Source: an uncultured Acidovorax sp.
GTDB taxonomy: Bacteria > Pseudomonadota > Gammaproteobacteria > Burkholderiales > Burkholderiaceae_C
NCBI GenBank assembly: GCA_913774955.1
Contig: CAJYKV010000027.1
Coordinates: 186,001-250,000 of the forward strand
Direction: 5' to 3'
DNA length: 64,000 nt
Shown: in pieces, positions 15,664 to 25,708 of the stretch
Layout: each line of letters begins with the position of its first letter
Position numbering within the stretch: the stretch's first letter is position 1
Notes under the pieces: model-generated
What the model saw: the letters and a program-made list of their open reading frames with translations, nothing else
What the model was told of the DNA's origin: nothing
Databases searched by the model: none
Program-made: the position numbers and the translations under genes

Positions 15664-15701
15664 AAAAAAGCCCCGTGCGGGCATGGGGCCGGCACGGGGC
15701 T
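15664..15701 (-). terminator. Intrinsic terminator between thiolase and acyl-CoA dehydrogenase genes
   Basis: On the minus strand AGCCCCGTGC (15701-15692) pairs with GCACGGGGCT (15678-15669) across a 13-base loop and is followed by six T. It lies 34 bases after the thiolase stop and 71 bases before the acyl-CoA dehydrogenase start, splitting the gene run into at least two transcription units or setting a read-through ratio. Confidence 0.85.
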
Positions 15702-15734
15702 CGATCGGTCGAACGGAAGGGGTGCCGGCCGTTC

Positions 15735-16910
15735 TCAGAACACTTCGAACACGCCCGCGGCACCCATGCCGCCGCCGATGCACATCGTCACGCAGACGCG
15801 CTTGGCGCCGCGGCGGCGGCCTTCGATGAGGGCATGGCCCGTGAGGCGCTGGCCGCTCACGCCGTAGGGATGGCCCAGGGCGATCGCGCCGCCGTTCACG
15901 TTCAGGCGGTCGGCCGGGATGCCGAGCTTGTCGCGGCAGTACAGCACCTGCACGGCGAAGGCTTCGTTCAGCTCCCAGAGGTCGATGTCCTGCACCGTCA
16001 GGCCCAGCTTCTTGAGCACCTTGGGCACGGCGAAGACGGGGCCGATGCCCATCTCGTCGGGCTCGCAGCCCGCCACGGCGAAGCCGAGGAAGCGGCCCAG
16101 GGGCTTGAGGCCCTTGCGGCTCGCATAGTCTTCGCTCGTGATGACGCAGGCACCCGCGCCGTCGGAGAACTGGCTCGCGTTGCCGGCCGAGATCACGCCG
16201 CCCGGCAGCGCGGGCTTGATGCCGGCGATGCCTTCCTTGGTCGTGCCCTCGCGCGTGCCCTCGTCTTTGCTGACCGTGACCTGCTTGGTGATCAGACCCA
16301 GGGTCTTGTCGGCCACGCCGGCGGTGACGGTGATGGGCGCGATCTCGTCGTCGAACTTGCCGGAGGCCTGCGCGGCGCAGGCCTTCTGCTGGCTGGCGGC
16401 GCCGTACTCGTCCATCGCGTCGCGGCCGATGTGGTAGCGCTTGGCGACCTGTTCGGCGGTCTCCAGCATGCTCCAGTAGATCTCGGGCTTGGCCTTGGCG
16501 AGTTGGAGGTCGCGCAGCATGTGCGTGTTCATTTCCTGCTGCACGCAGGAGATGCTCTCGACACCGCCGGCCACGAACACCTCGGCTTCGCCCGCGATGA
16601 CGCGCTGAGCGGCCAGCGCGATGGTCTGCAGGCCCGAGGAGCAGAAGCGGTTCACCGTCATGCCCGAGGTGGTGACGGGCAGGCCGGCGCGCAGCGCGAT
16701 CTGGCGCGCGATGTTGGCGCCGGTCGCGCCTTCGGGGTTGGCGCAGCCCATGATGACGTCGTCGACTTCGGCGCCGTCGATGCCGGCGCGCTGCACGGCA
16801 TGCTGCACCGCATGGCCGCCGAGCGTGGCGCCATGGGTCATGTTGAAGGAGCCCTTCCAGCTCTTGGCGAGCGGCGTGCGGGCGGTGGAAACGATCACTG
16901 CGGAGGTCAT
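15735..16910 (-). CDS. Acetyl-CoA acyltransferase (thiolase, FadA-like)
   Basis: A 391-residue thiolase that cleaves 3-oxoacyl-CoA to acetyl-CoA in the last step of beta-oxidation. The nucleophile is the Cys in [12 protein letters not shown] (about residues 85-96), ELNEAFAVQ (about 341-349) holds the Asn-Glu-Ala-Phe His loop region, [16 protein letters not shown] carries the catalytic His, and [10 protein letters not shown] ends with the second active Cys. It lies 43 bases after the fadB-like gene, the usual bicistronic pair of the trifunctional-type complex, and is followed by a terminator. One small oddity: GHPYGVSG has Tyr where Leu, Phe or Met is commoner. Confidence 0.95.
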   Translation of the reverse strand: MTSAVIVSTARTPLAKSWKGSFNMTHGATLGGHAVQHAVQRAGIDGAEVDDVIMGCANPEGATGANIARQIALRAGLPVTTSGMTVNRFCSSGLQTIALAAQRVIAGEAEVFVAGGVESISCVQQEMNTHMLRDLQLAKAKPEIYWSMLETAEQVAKRYHIGRDAMDEYGAASQQKACAAQASGKFDDEIAPITVTAGVADKTLGLITKQVTVSKDEGTREGTTKEGIAGIKPALPGGVISAGNASQFSDGAGACVITSEDYASRKGLKPLGRFLGFAVAGCEPDEMGIGPVFAVPKVLKKLGLTVQDIDLWELNEAFAVQVLYCRDKLGIPADRLNVNGGAIALGHPYGVSGQRLTGHALIEGRRRGAKRVCVTMCIGGGMGAAGVFEVF

Positions 16911-16953
16911 GTGCGGAATTCCTGGTTCTTTGCAAACATGCGGACGGCGGCGG

Positions 16954-19053
<2,100 letters not shown>

Positions 19054-19365
19054 TGCTTGTCCCTTGGTTTGGTATGGAAAAGAACGGTCGTGCTTTTTGA
19101 TTCTAGAGAGTCCGCGCGCGCTTGCCAGCCAGGGTTGTCCCGGCTGGGACAGACGACCGCTGCTTCCGCGGTAGGCGCATGCCTTGCCGATGGCGCAAGG
19201 ACGGCGCCCCAGAGTCGGTTAGCGGAGCGCATGGGTAGCGCCGTGAAGGTGGCGTTCGCGCAAGGCGGCTCGGCCCATCGGGGCCCCGACGGCATACTGG
19301 TTGGCCGGGCACGCCGCCACCACGCGCTGCCCCTCGCCGGGCTGAACCGGTCCAGGCCCGGCTCG

Positions 19366-19566
19366 AGCAGCTTCGTCGAAAACGCGCGGATCGGCACGCA
19401 CTACCGCGACATCAACGACCAGCACATCGCAACCGCCAGCGGCTGTCCGCTGTTCCGGCTGCCGACCACCGCGCAGCGCTTCAGCATGGGCTAAGACCTG
19501 GACATGGACACCGTCGCCGTGAAGGGCAACATCGCCGCCGTGAAACCGCTCTTCCGGGGAGCGCCT
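19366..19566 (+). pseudogene. Decayed coding fragment, unrecognised
   Basis: In the 520-base gap between fadB and the EAL gene one plus-strand frame keeps strongly GC-rich third positions on both sides of an in-frame TAA at 19492-19494. Before it the frame reads HYRDINDQHIATASG and FRLPTTAQRFSMG; after it, DLDMDTVAVKGNIAAVKPLF. This looks like real protein with one nonsense mutation, not random frame. No start codon with ribosome site, and no family was recognised. The rest of the gap (19054-19365) shows only the fadB promoter side, with TCTAGAAT about 45 bases before fadB on the minus strand. Confidence 0.45.
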
Positions 19567-19575
19567 GGCAACCTG

Positions 19576-21843
19576 TCAGCCGCCGCTGCGCTCCGCGGGC
19601 ACCTGAGCGGCAGCGGCCCGCTCCGCAAGCCACACGCGCAGCGCGGGCAGATCCATGGGGCGGGCGATGTGGTAGCCCTGGCCCTCATCGCATCCCATGC
19701 GCAGCAGGGTGTTCCACGCCGCGTCGTCCTCGATGCCCTCGGCCATCACGCGCAGGCCCAGCTGCTGGCCCAGGTTCACGATCATCTCGGCGATGCGCGC
19801 GCCCTGCGCGCCCGTGGGGCGCCGCACGAAGCTGCGGTCGATCTTGATGCGGTCGAGCGGCAGCTGCTCGAGGTAACTGAGCGACGAGTAGCCGGTGCCG
19901 AAATCGTCGATGGCGATGCTGACGCCGTCCGCCCGCAGGGCTGCCAGCGTCTGCTGCAGCAACTGCGTGGGCACGACCGCCACCGATTCGGTGATTTCCA
20001 GTTCCAGATGGCGGCCCTGCAGGCCGGCCGCGGCGAGCGCCGCGCGCACCGCGTCGAGGAAGCCGGGGTCCTGCAGCTGTACGACCGAGACATTGACGGC
20101 GATGCGCGCCGGGGCGTGGCCCGCATCCGCCAGCATGCGCATGGTGCGGCAGGCGGTCGAGAGCACCCACTGGCCCAGCGGCACGACCAGTCCCGAGTGC
20201 TCCGCCATGGGAATGAACTCGTCCGGCGGGATGAACCGCCCATCGGCCGTCCGCCAGCGCAGCAGCGCCTCCAGTCCGACGAGCGCGCCCGTGTCCAGCC
20301 GCACCTGCGGCTGGTAGACCAGGAAGAGTTGCGCGTCGTCGATGGCCGCCCGCAGCTCGGCCAGCAGCAGGGCCCGGTCGCGCGCCTCGGTGCCCATGGG
20401 GTCCATGTATTGCAGGTGCTGCCCGCGGTGGTCGCGCTTGGCGCGCTTGAGGGCGATGGTGGCATCCTTGACGAGATCGGCGCCCGCCTGCGCGCGCGAC
20501 GGCAGGTGCACGTAGCCGCAGGTGAGCGACACCTTCTGCGGCACGCCGTCCACCACGGGCGGGGGGCGCATGCACTGCAGCAACTGCGGCAACGCCACCC
20601 GGCTCGCCTCGCCCAGCACGCCGAAGGTATCGGCACCCACGCGCGCGAGCAGCACGCCGGGGGGCAGCGCATCGGCCAGCCGGCGGGCCACGGCCTCCAG
20701 CAGACGGTCGCCGAAGGTGTGGCCCATGACGTCGTTGGCGGCGCTGAAATCGTCGATGTCGATCAGCGCGAGAACGTGGTCCTGCGCCGTGCCCCGCCGC
20801 ACGCAGTCGTCCACCTTCTCGACGAAATGCGCCCGGTTGGGCAGCCGCACCAGCGGATCGTAGTAGGCGAAGCGGCGCAGGCGATCCAGCAGGTCGCGGT
20901 TGTGCAGCAGCGTCCGCACGTTGGCGCTGAAGACGTCCAGCAACTGGCGATCCAGCCCGCCCAGGGGCGCGGACGTGTCGACGTACACCGCCATGCCGCG
21001 CTCGGTCGGGCTGCCGAAATAGAGCGCGAGCCCGCCCTCTTCGCCGTGCACGGTCTGGCAGAACTTCACGGCGCGGTCCAGCAGCGGCTTGCCCCGGAAA
21101 CCGGGCAGGTACTCCAGCGGATGCCCGACGAACCCCGCGAACGGCCCCGTGGCGGCGAGCACCGGGCAGCGCCCGTCTCCGCTGCCCGCGCCGCCGTGCA
21201 GCGCGCACACCATGTTCCACGCCCGCGTTCCGAGCAGCTCGGCGATCTGGGCGATGACCTCCGACGCGAAGGAATGGAGATCGTGCTCGGCGAGCAGTGC
21301 CGCGCTGGAGCGCACGATGCGCTCCAGGCTGCAGCGGCTGGCTTCGTAGGAACAGCGCTGCTCGTACGACCGGATCGCCGCCAGCACCATGGGGGCCAGG
21401 TGGCCGTGCGCCAGCTCGGCCTTGGCACGGTAGTCGCCGATGTCGTGGCGCAGCAGCAGGGCCTGGTCGGGCACCTGGCCCGCATGCGCGGTGCGCAGCA
21501 CGATGCGGAGGTTGTCCAGCCCCGCCGCGCGGCGGATGAAGTCGGGCAGATCCGGCGCGGCCCCGGAGCCGGCCCAGCCGGCGTCCAGCAGCACCACGGC
21601 CAGCTCGTCCTCGCACAGCAGCAGGGCTCGGGCCTGTTCTTCATCGTGGGCGTGAAGGAGCGACAGCGGCCGCCCCGCCAGGACCAGCTCCTCCAGCATC
21701 CGGCGCGCGGTGGCGTGCACCTCCGGATCGGCATCGGCGACCAGGACGCGCCACGGCGGCGCAGGGGGCCGGTCCGCGCAGGCCGACGGTGGAAGGGTTT
21801 CCAGGTCGGCGGCGGGATCGTCGTAACCGACCTGGATGCTCAT
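19576..21843 (-). CDS. DUF3369-type receiver, degenerate GGDEF and EAL phosphodiesterase
   Basis: A 755-residue cytosolic signalling protein. Residues 30-160 resemble a receiver domain (VLVADADPEVHATARRML ... IVLRTAHAGQVPDQ ... DIGDYRAKAEL) and 165-320 the linked DUF3369 sensor-like module. A GGDEF domain follows (YYDPLVRLPNRAHF, then VGADTF in place of GGDEF), so it should not make c-di-GMP. The EAL domain (about 495-740) looks active: EALLRW, ELEITES, DDFGTGYSSLSYLEQLPLD and the KIDRSFV segment hold the metal and loop-6 residues for c-di-GMP hydrolysis. Its ATG overlaps the stop of the cyclase gene, tying the destroying enzyme to the making enzyme in one operon. Confidence 0.92.
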   Translation of the reverse strand: MSIQVGYDDPAADLETLPPSACADRPPAPPWRVLVADADPEVHATARRMLEELVLAGRPLSLLHAHDEEQARALLLCEDELAVVLLDAGWAGSGAAPDLPDFIRRAAGLDNLRIVLRTAHAGQVPDQALLLRHDIGDYRAKAELAHGHLAPMVLAAIRSYEQRCSYEASRCSLERIVRSSAALLAEHDLHSFASEVIAQIAELLGTRAWNMVCALHGGAGSGDGRCPVLAATGPFAGFVGHPLEYLPGFRGKPLLDRAVKFCQTVHGEEGGLALYFGSPTERGMAVYVDTSAPLGGLDRQLLDVFSANVRTLLHNRDLLDRLRRFAYYDPLVRLPNRAHFVEKVDDCVRRGTAQDHVLALIDIDDFSAANDVMGHTFGDRLLEAVARRLADALPPGVLLARVGADTFGVLGEASRVALPQLLQCMRPPPVVDGVPQKVSLTCGYVHLPSRAQAGADLVKDATIALKRAKRDHRGQHLQYMDPMGTEARDRALLLAELRAAIDDAQLFLVYQPQVRLDTGALVGLEALLRWRTADGRFIPPDEFIPMAEHSGLVVPLGQWVLSTACRTMRMLADAGHAPARIAVNVSVVQLQDPGFLDAVRAALAAAGLQGRHLELEITESVAVVPTQLLQQTLAALRADGVSIAIDDFGTGYSSLSYLEQLPLDRIKIDRSFVRRPTGAQGARIAEMIVNLGQQLGLRVMAEGIEDDAAWNTLLRMGCDEGQGYHIARPMDLPALRVWLAERAAAAQVPAERSGG

Positions 21844-22595
21844 GGGTTCGGGGCGGGTGCCGTGCGCTCCGCATGCACCACGCAGTTGCGCCCGCCCCGT
21901 TTGGCACCGTACAGCGCCTCGTCGGCCAGGCCGTAGGCATCGTCGAAGCTGCCGCCCGCGCCAAGCCGGCTCACGCCGAAGCTGGCAGTGATGCGGCGGC
22001 CATCCGGCAGGCCGAATTCGAAGCCTTCGATCGCCACGCGGGCCGCCTCGGCGACCTGGCTGCAGGCGTGCGCGGAATCGCCCGGCAGCAGCACGGTGAA
22101 TTCCTCGCCGCCGACCCGGCCGATCTGCGCTGCCGGGGGCACCACGGACCGCAGGCAATCGACGACGCCGCGGATCACCTCGTCGCCCTTCGGATGGCCG
22201 AAACCGTCGTTCACCTGCTTGAAGTGGTCGATGTCGAGCACGATGAGCGCCAGCCCGCCGAGCGCGAATTGCCCGTTCACCTGGTCGATGATCGCCGAGC
22301 GGTTGAGCACGCCCGTCAGCGGGTCGTGCGTGGCGCGGTAGTGCAGCTGGTCCGCCAGCTCCGTCAGCCGCTGGTTCAGCTGGTTCATCTCCAGCTCGGC
22401 ACGGTCGCTGCGGCGCACCAGCCGGCGGGTCTCCCGCAGCAGGCGCTCGTAGGCCGTGAGCAGCTCGCCCAGGGCCTGCCGGCAGCCCTCCCCCTCGCGC
22501 GTGGCATCGCACGGCGCGTCGTAAACGGAGCGCGCGGCCAGCAGCGCACGGTGTTCTGACTCGAACAGGTCCGGGGGATTGGCGACGGAGTCCAT
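21840..22595 (-). CDS. siaD: Diguanylate cyclase, SiaD-like
   Basis: A 251-residue soluble protein: an N-terminal helical, coiled-coil region (about 35-85, RRLVRRSDRAELEMNQLNQRL) followed by a GGDEF domain with ATHDPLTGVLNR, DIDHFKQVNDGFGH and the active-site motif GGEEF (RVGGEEFTVLL). It lacks the RxxD inhibitory site in the usual position as far as can be seen. Length and the N-terminal coiled coil match SiaD of Pseudomonas aeruginosa, where SiaC binds this region and activates it. It lies three bases after siaC and overlaps the EAL gene by ATGA. The name is by context and domain layout. Confidence 0.85.
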   Translation of the reverse strand: MDSVANPPDLFESEHRALLAARSVYDAPCDATREGEGCRQALGELLTAYERLLRETRRLVRRSDRAELEMNQLNQRLTELADQLHYRATHDPLTGVLNRSAIIDQVNGQFALGGLALIVLDIDHFKQVNDGFGHPKGDEVIRGVVDCLRSVVPPAAQIGRVGGEEFTVLLPGDSAHACSQVAEAARVAIEGFEFGLPDGRRITASFGVSRLGAGGSFDDAYGLADEALYGAKRGGRNCVVHAERTAPAPNP

Positions 22596-22598
22596 GGG

Positions 22599-22988
22599 TC
22601 AGGCGGGCTTCACGGGATGGCTGTTGAACTCCAGGTCAGGGAAGTCGTCGCTCAGTTCCTGCCCGAATTCGAGGATGGTGTCGTCCTCCTCGTCGTAGTA
22701 CCAGTGCAGCGCCACCGGGTTGCCCGCCTCCACCGCCTCGTTGAGCGCGTCGATGAGGTTGAACAGCATCTTGGTGCTGGAGCTGTTGAAGTATGCGAGG
22801 GCGATGTGCACCTCGATGCGCTGGCCGCTCTGCTGCGCCAGGTAGTCCTTGAGCCGCGCGATGATGTCGCCGTAGAAGGCCGCCGCGTTCTCGGGATAGG
22901 ACTCGCCGCGCAGACTGAGGGTGTGCGTGGCGAACTGGAAATCCACCTCGGGAGAGCTGGGGGTCGGTGCGATGTAGAGATTGTCCAT
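22599..22988 (-). CDS. siaC: SiaC-family regulatory protein (DUF1987)
   Basis: A 129-residue small protein. The opening MDNLYIAPTPSSPEVDFQF, GESYPENAAAFYG and the central LAYFNSSSTKMLFNLIDAL with YDEEDDTILEFG near the end are the fingerprint of SiaC/DUF1987 proteins. In Pseudomonas SiaC switches between a phosphorylated form bound by the kinase SiaB and a free form that activates the cyclase SiaD; the phosphorylated Thr/Ser lies in the FNSSS-type segment (here about residues 67-71). The gene is between siaB and the cyclase, as expected. Family call is firm; the phospho-site is by analogy. Confidence 0.93.
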   Translation of the reverse strand: MDNLYIAPTPSSPEVDFQFATHTLSLRGESYPENAAAFYGDIIARLKDYLAQQSGQRIEVHIALAYFNSSSTKMLFNLIDALNEAVEAGNPVALHWYYDEEDDTILEFGQELSDDFPDLEFNSHPVKPA

Positions 22989-23023
22989 GCGTGTTGTCTG
23001 CGGAGGGAACGGCCCGGGGCGGG

Positions 23024-23596
23024 TCAGATCGCAGCTTTCAGGTAGAAGACGGGCGCGCCGGTCCCGCCGGGGGCGGCGTCGAAATCGAATTCCAGCGGTT
23101 CGCTCGCGTCGCGGGCCATGGTGAGGAACCCCATGCCGGCCCCCTTGCTGCCCGAAGGCGTTTCGTCGCGCAGCGTCTGGCGGTAGGCCTGCTTGATCTC
23201 GTCGAGCGTCATGTGGCGCAGCGGCTCCAGCTTCGCGCGCAGGTCCTCCGCCATGCCCGCGTCGATCGGATTGGCGCACAGCAGCAGGAAGCGGCCGCCC
23301 TCGTCGCGGCGGATGCACACCGATCCGTGCCGCAGTTCGCCGTCGGGCTGGCTCGCCGGCGTGAGCATGTCGGCGGAGTAATGGATGATGTTCTGCGCCA
23401 TCTCGATGAAGGACGAGAACAGCTTGCGCCGGGTGGGGCCGGTGATGCCTGCCACCTCGAGCTGCAGCTTCACCGCATCCGCCATGGCGGCGACGATGTG
23501 CTGCGAGAAGTAGCCGACGTAGTAGAAGATGACCTGGTGCTCGCGGGCCACGTTGAAGAAGGGGCCGTACTTGGCGGAAATCATGGTGGAAGGCAT
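23024..23596 (-). CDS. siaB: SiaB-family protein kinase
   Basis: A 190-residue cytosolic protein of the SiaB family, a divergent GHKL-type kinase. Visible family features are EMAQNIIHYSADM (about residues 68-80, the N-box-like segment that binds ATP/Mg), and GSKGAGMGFLTMARD (about 149-163, the glycine-rich lid). In Pseudomonas SiaB phosphorylates SiaC and so keeps it away from the cyclase. It is 31 bases after the phosphatase gene and 35 before siaC on the same strand. The first ATG (23596) gives the normal family length; a second ATG four codons later is possible. Confidence 0.9.
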   Translation of the reverse strand: MPSTMISAKYGPFFNVAREHQVIFYYVGYFSQHIVAAMADAVKLQLEVAGITGPTRRKLFSSFIEMAQNIIHYSADMLTPASQPDGELRHGSVCIRRDEGGRFLLLCANPIDAGMAEDLRAKLEPLRHMTLDEIKQAYRQTLRDETPSGSKGAGMGFLTMARDASEPLEFDFDAAPGGTGAPVFYLKAAI

Positions 23597-23627
23597 CGTG
23601 GCGATATCGGGAAAGTGGGGCTTCGGC

Positions 23628-24860
23628 TCAGGCGCGGAAGGCGAGGAAGGTCACGTCGTCGCGCCGGCCATGCTCGCCCTGCCAGGTACGCAGGCATTCC
23701 AGCACGGCGCGGTTGAGCACCTCGGGACCGTCGGCGCGGTGGTGCAGCAACAGCTCCCGCAGCCGGCGCTTGCCCAGGGCGATGGCCCGGGGGCCGCCCA
23801 CCTGGTCCGTGAGGCCGTCGGTGGTGATGAAGACGAGGCTGCCGGCCGGCAGCTGCACCGGCTGGTTCTCCCAGGCGTAGTCGAGCCCGCTGTCCACGTA
23901 GCCCACGCCTTTGCGCTGCCCTTCGACCATCTCCACGGCGTCGGCGTCGGGCCGCAGGACGTAGAGCGACAGCCGCGCGCCGGCGAACACCAGTCGCCCG
24001 GCGGCGGGCTCGAACCAGAAGAAGGCCGCATCCATGCCGTCGTCGGAGCCGGGCGTTTCGTCCTCGCCGTCCATCTGGCCGAGCACCTGCTTGATGCTCC
24101 GATTCACGCTGCCGAGCAGCCCGGCGGGGTCCTGCGGGCCATGCCGCTCGATCGCCTTGCCCAGGCTGGTGGACGCGATCAGCGTCATGAACGCGCCGGG
24201 CACGCCGTGGCCCGTGCAGTCGGCCACCGCACCGAACCAGCCGCCTTCGGCCAGACAGAACTGGTAGAAATCGCCGCCCACCACGTCGCGCGGTTCCCAG
24301 ACGAGATCGGCCTGCGCGCAGGCGCGCGCCAGTGTGTCTCGCGAGGCCCGCAGGGTGGACTGCTGGATCACGCTCGCATACTCGATGCTGTGCATGATCT
24401 GGCGGTTGCGCGATGCCTGCAGGTCCGCCACCACGCGCATCAGCTGCAGGCCGTTGCCCACGCCGGCGAACACGCCGTCGCGCGTGATGATGAAGCCGTC
24501 GGACAGCGCCTTTTCGCCGTACTCCACCGTCCTCCGGGTGAGCGTGTCGATGTCCATGGCCGCCTCCACGATCAGCGGCTCCTTGTCCATGAAGGCGATG
24601 CAGCTCTTGCGGCCGTAGAGTTCCATGCGGAACTGCTTGCTCATCTGCGAGAGGAAGATGCTGCGGTTGATGAGGCCGATGGGCCGCACTCCCTCGACCA
24701 CCGGCAGCGCGACGAGATCGCGGTGCCGGTTGAATACTTCCATGACCTCTTCATTGGTCTGGCCGGTGGTCATGCACGGCACGGGGATGCACAGGTCCGC
24801 GGCGCTGGGGGGACGGAAACGGGGGCGGAACTCTGTCAAATACGCAGGTGAGTCGGACAT
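23628..24860 (-). CDS. CBS-like plus PP2C (SpoIIE) phosphatase, SiaA counterpart
   Basis: A 410-residue protein expected to dephosphorylate SiaC. Residues 20-150 form a CBS-like pair (RDLVALPVVEGVRPIGLIN, LSDGFIITRDGVFAGVGNG) in place of the membrane HAMP sensor of Pseudomonas SiaA; residues 195-410 are a PP2C/SpoIIE domain with DVVGGDFYQF, VADCTGHGVPGAFM, FITTDGLTDQVGG and RRDDVTFLAF, all metal-binding Asp residues present. No signal peptide or membrane helix, so the input is probably a cytosolic ligand, perhaps a nucleotide, on the CBS part (inference). It heads the five-gene operon and has repeat-rich DNA just upstream. Confidence 0.9.
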   Translation of the reverse strand: MSDSPAYLTEFRPRFRPPSAADLCIPVPCMTTGQTNEEVMEVFNRHRDLVALPVVEGVRPIGLINRSIFLSQMSKQFRMELYGRKSCIAFMDKEPLIVEAAMDIDTLTRRTVEYGEKALSDGFIITRDGVFAGVGNGLQLMRVVADLQASRNRQIMHSIEYASVIQQSTLRASRDTLARACAQADLVWEPRDVVGGDFYQFCLAEGGWFGAVADCTGHGVPGAFMTLIASTSLGKAIERHGPQDPAGLLGSVNRSIKQVLGQMDGEDETPGSDDGMDAAFFWFEPAAGRLVFAGARLSLYVLRPDADAVEMVEGQRKGVGYVDSGLDYAWENQPVQLPAGSLVFITTDGLTDQVGGPRAIALGKRRLRELLLHHRADGPEVLNRAVLECLRTWQGEHGRRDDVTFLAFRA

Positions 24861-24870
24861 GCCGGGCGCC

Positions 24871-24922
24871 GGAAATGGTGTCAGAAAATGTTAATGACAG
24901 AACATTTCCGTTTTGTGACACC
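24871..24922. promoter_or_regulatory. Nested inverted repeats in the sia-type operon promoter
   Basis: Within 52 bases upstream of the phosphatase gene lie GGAAATG/CATTTCC (24871-24877, 24903-24909), GGTGTCA/TGACACC (24877-24883, 24916-24922) and AAATGTT/AACATTT (24886-24892, 24901-24907). TGTCAGAAAATGTT and TGACAGAACATTT also read as an approximate direct repeat. The stretch is AT-rich compared with its surroundings and covers the expected promoter position, so it is an operator candidate. Confidence 0.6.
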
Positions 24923-25011
24923 CCCGGCACGGCAGGGAGGGCGCGGGAGCGCCTGTCATCGCGTGAAGGCGTGCCTGGAACCGTCCGCCCGGCCCCCCGG
25001 CACGCCGCGCG

Positions 25012-25707
25012 TCACACTTCCAGCCACTCCCGCCGCACGCCGGTGTCGGCGCGCAGGCCCTCCGGCGTGCCGTCGAAAACGATGCTGCCGTGCCCCATCA
25101 CCAGCGCACGGTCGGAGATGCGCATGGCGATGGTGAGCTTCTGCTCGATGAGCAGCACCGACACGCCGCGCTCGCGGATCTTCTGCAAATACTCGCCCAC
25201 CAGCTCCACGATCTTCGGCGCGAGGCCTTCGGTGGGCTCGTCGATGATGATCAGGTCCGGATCGCCCATGAGCGTGCGGCAGAGCGTGAGCATCTGCTGC
25301 TCGCCGCCGGACATCACGCCCGCCTCGGTGTGCTGCCGCTCCTTCAGGCGCGGGAACATCGCGTACATGTCGTCGAAACCCCAGCGGCTGCCCTTGCCCC
25401 GCCCTTTCTGGCCCAGCAGCAGGTTCTGGTGCACCGTCAGGTTGGGGAACACGTCGCGGCTTTCGGGCACGTAGCCCAGGCCCAGGTGCGCGATTTCGTA
25501 CGGCTTGCTTCCCGCGAGCCTCCGGCCCTTCCATTCCACGGCGCCTTCCCAGTGCACCAGCCCCATGATGGCCTTGGCCGTGGTGGAGCGGCCCGAGCCG
25601 TTGCGGCCCAGCAGCGCGACGATCTCGCCGGGCGCCACGTCGAAGCTCACGCCATGGAGCACGTGGCTCTTGCCGTAGTAGGCATGCAGGTCGTGTACGT
25701 GCAGCAT
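25012..25707 (-). CDS. livF: Branched-chain amino acid-type ABC transporter ATPase, LivF-like
   Basis: A 231-residue ATPase that powers uptake with LivG. Walker A is LLGRNGSGRSTTAKA (about 33-47; note Arg in GSGRST in place of the universal Lys of GxGKST), the signature is MSGGEQQML (about 134-142) and Walker B LIIIDEPTEGLAP. The Arg for Lys substitution is unusual and may alter ATP handling, although LivF-type proteins with this change are occasionally seen. It ends the Liv operon, one base after livG. The rest of the fold, including the D-loop and H-loop positions, looks normal. Confidence 0.9.
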   Translation of the reverse strand: MLHVHDLHAYYGKSHVLHGVSFDVAPGEIVALLGRNGSGRSTTAKAIMGLVHWEGAVEWKGRRLAGSKPYEIAHLGLGYVPESRDVFPNLTVHQNLLLGQKGRGKGSRWGFDDMYAMFPRLKERQHTEAGVMSGGEQQMLTLCRTLMGDPDLIIIDEPTEGLAPKIVELVGEYLQKIRERGVSVLLIEQKLTIAMRISDRALVMGHGSIVFDGTPEGLRADTGVRREWLEV

Positions 25708-25708
25708 G

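Noticed and set aside
19504-21936. 810-codon open frame on the plus strand
   Set aside because: It is the antisense of the EAL gene; low-complexity Arg/His/Ala/Gly composition and no domain motifs.
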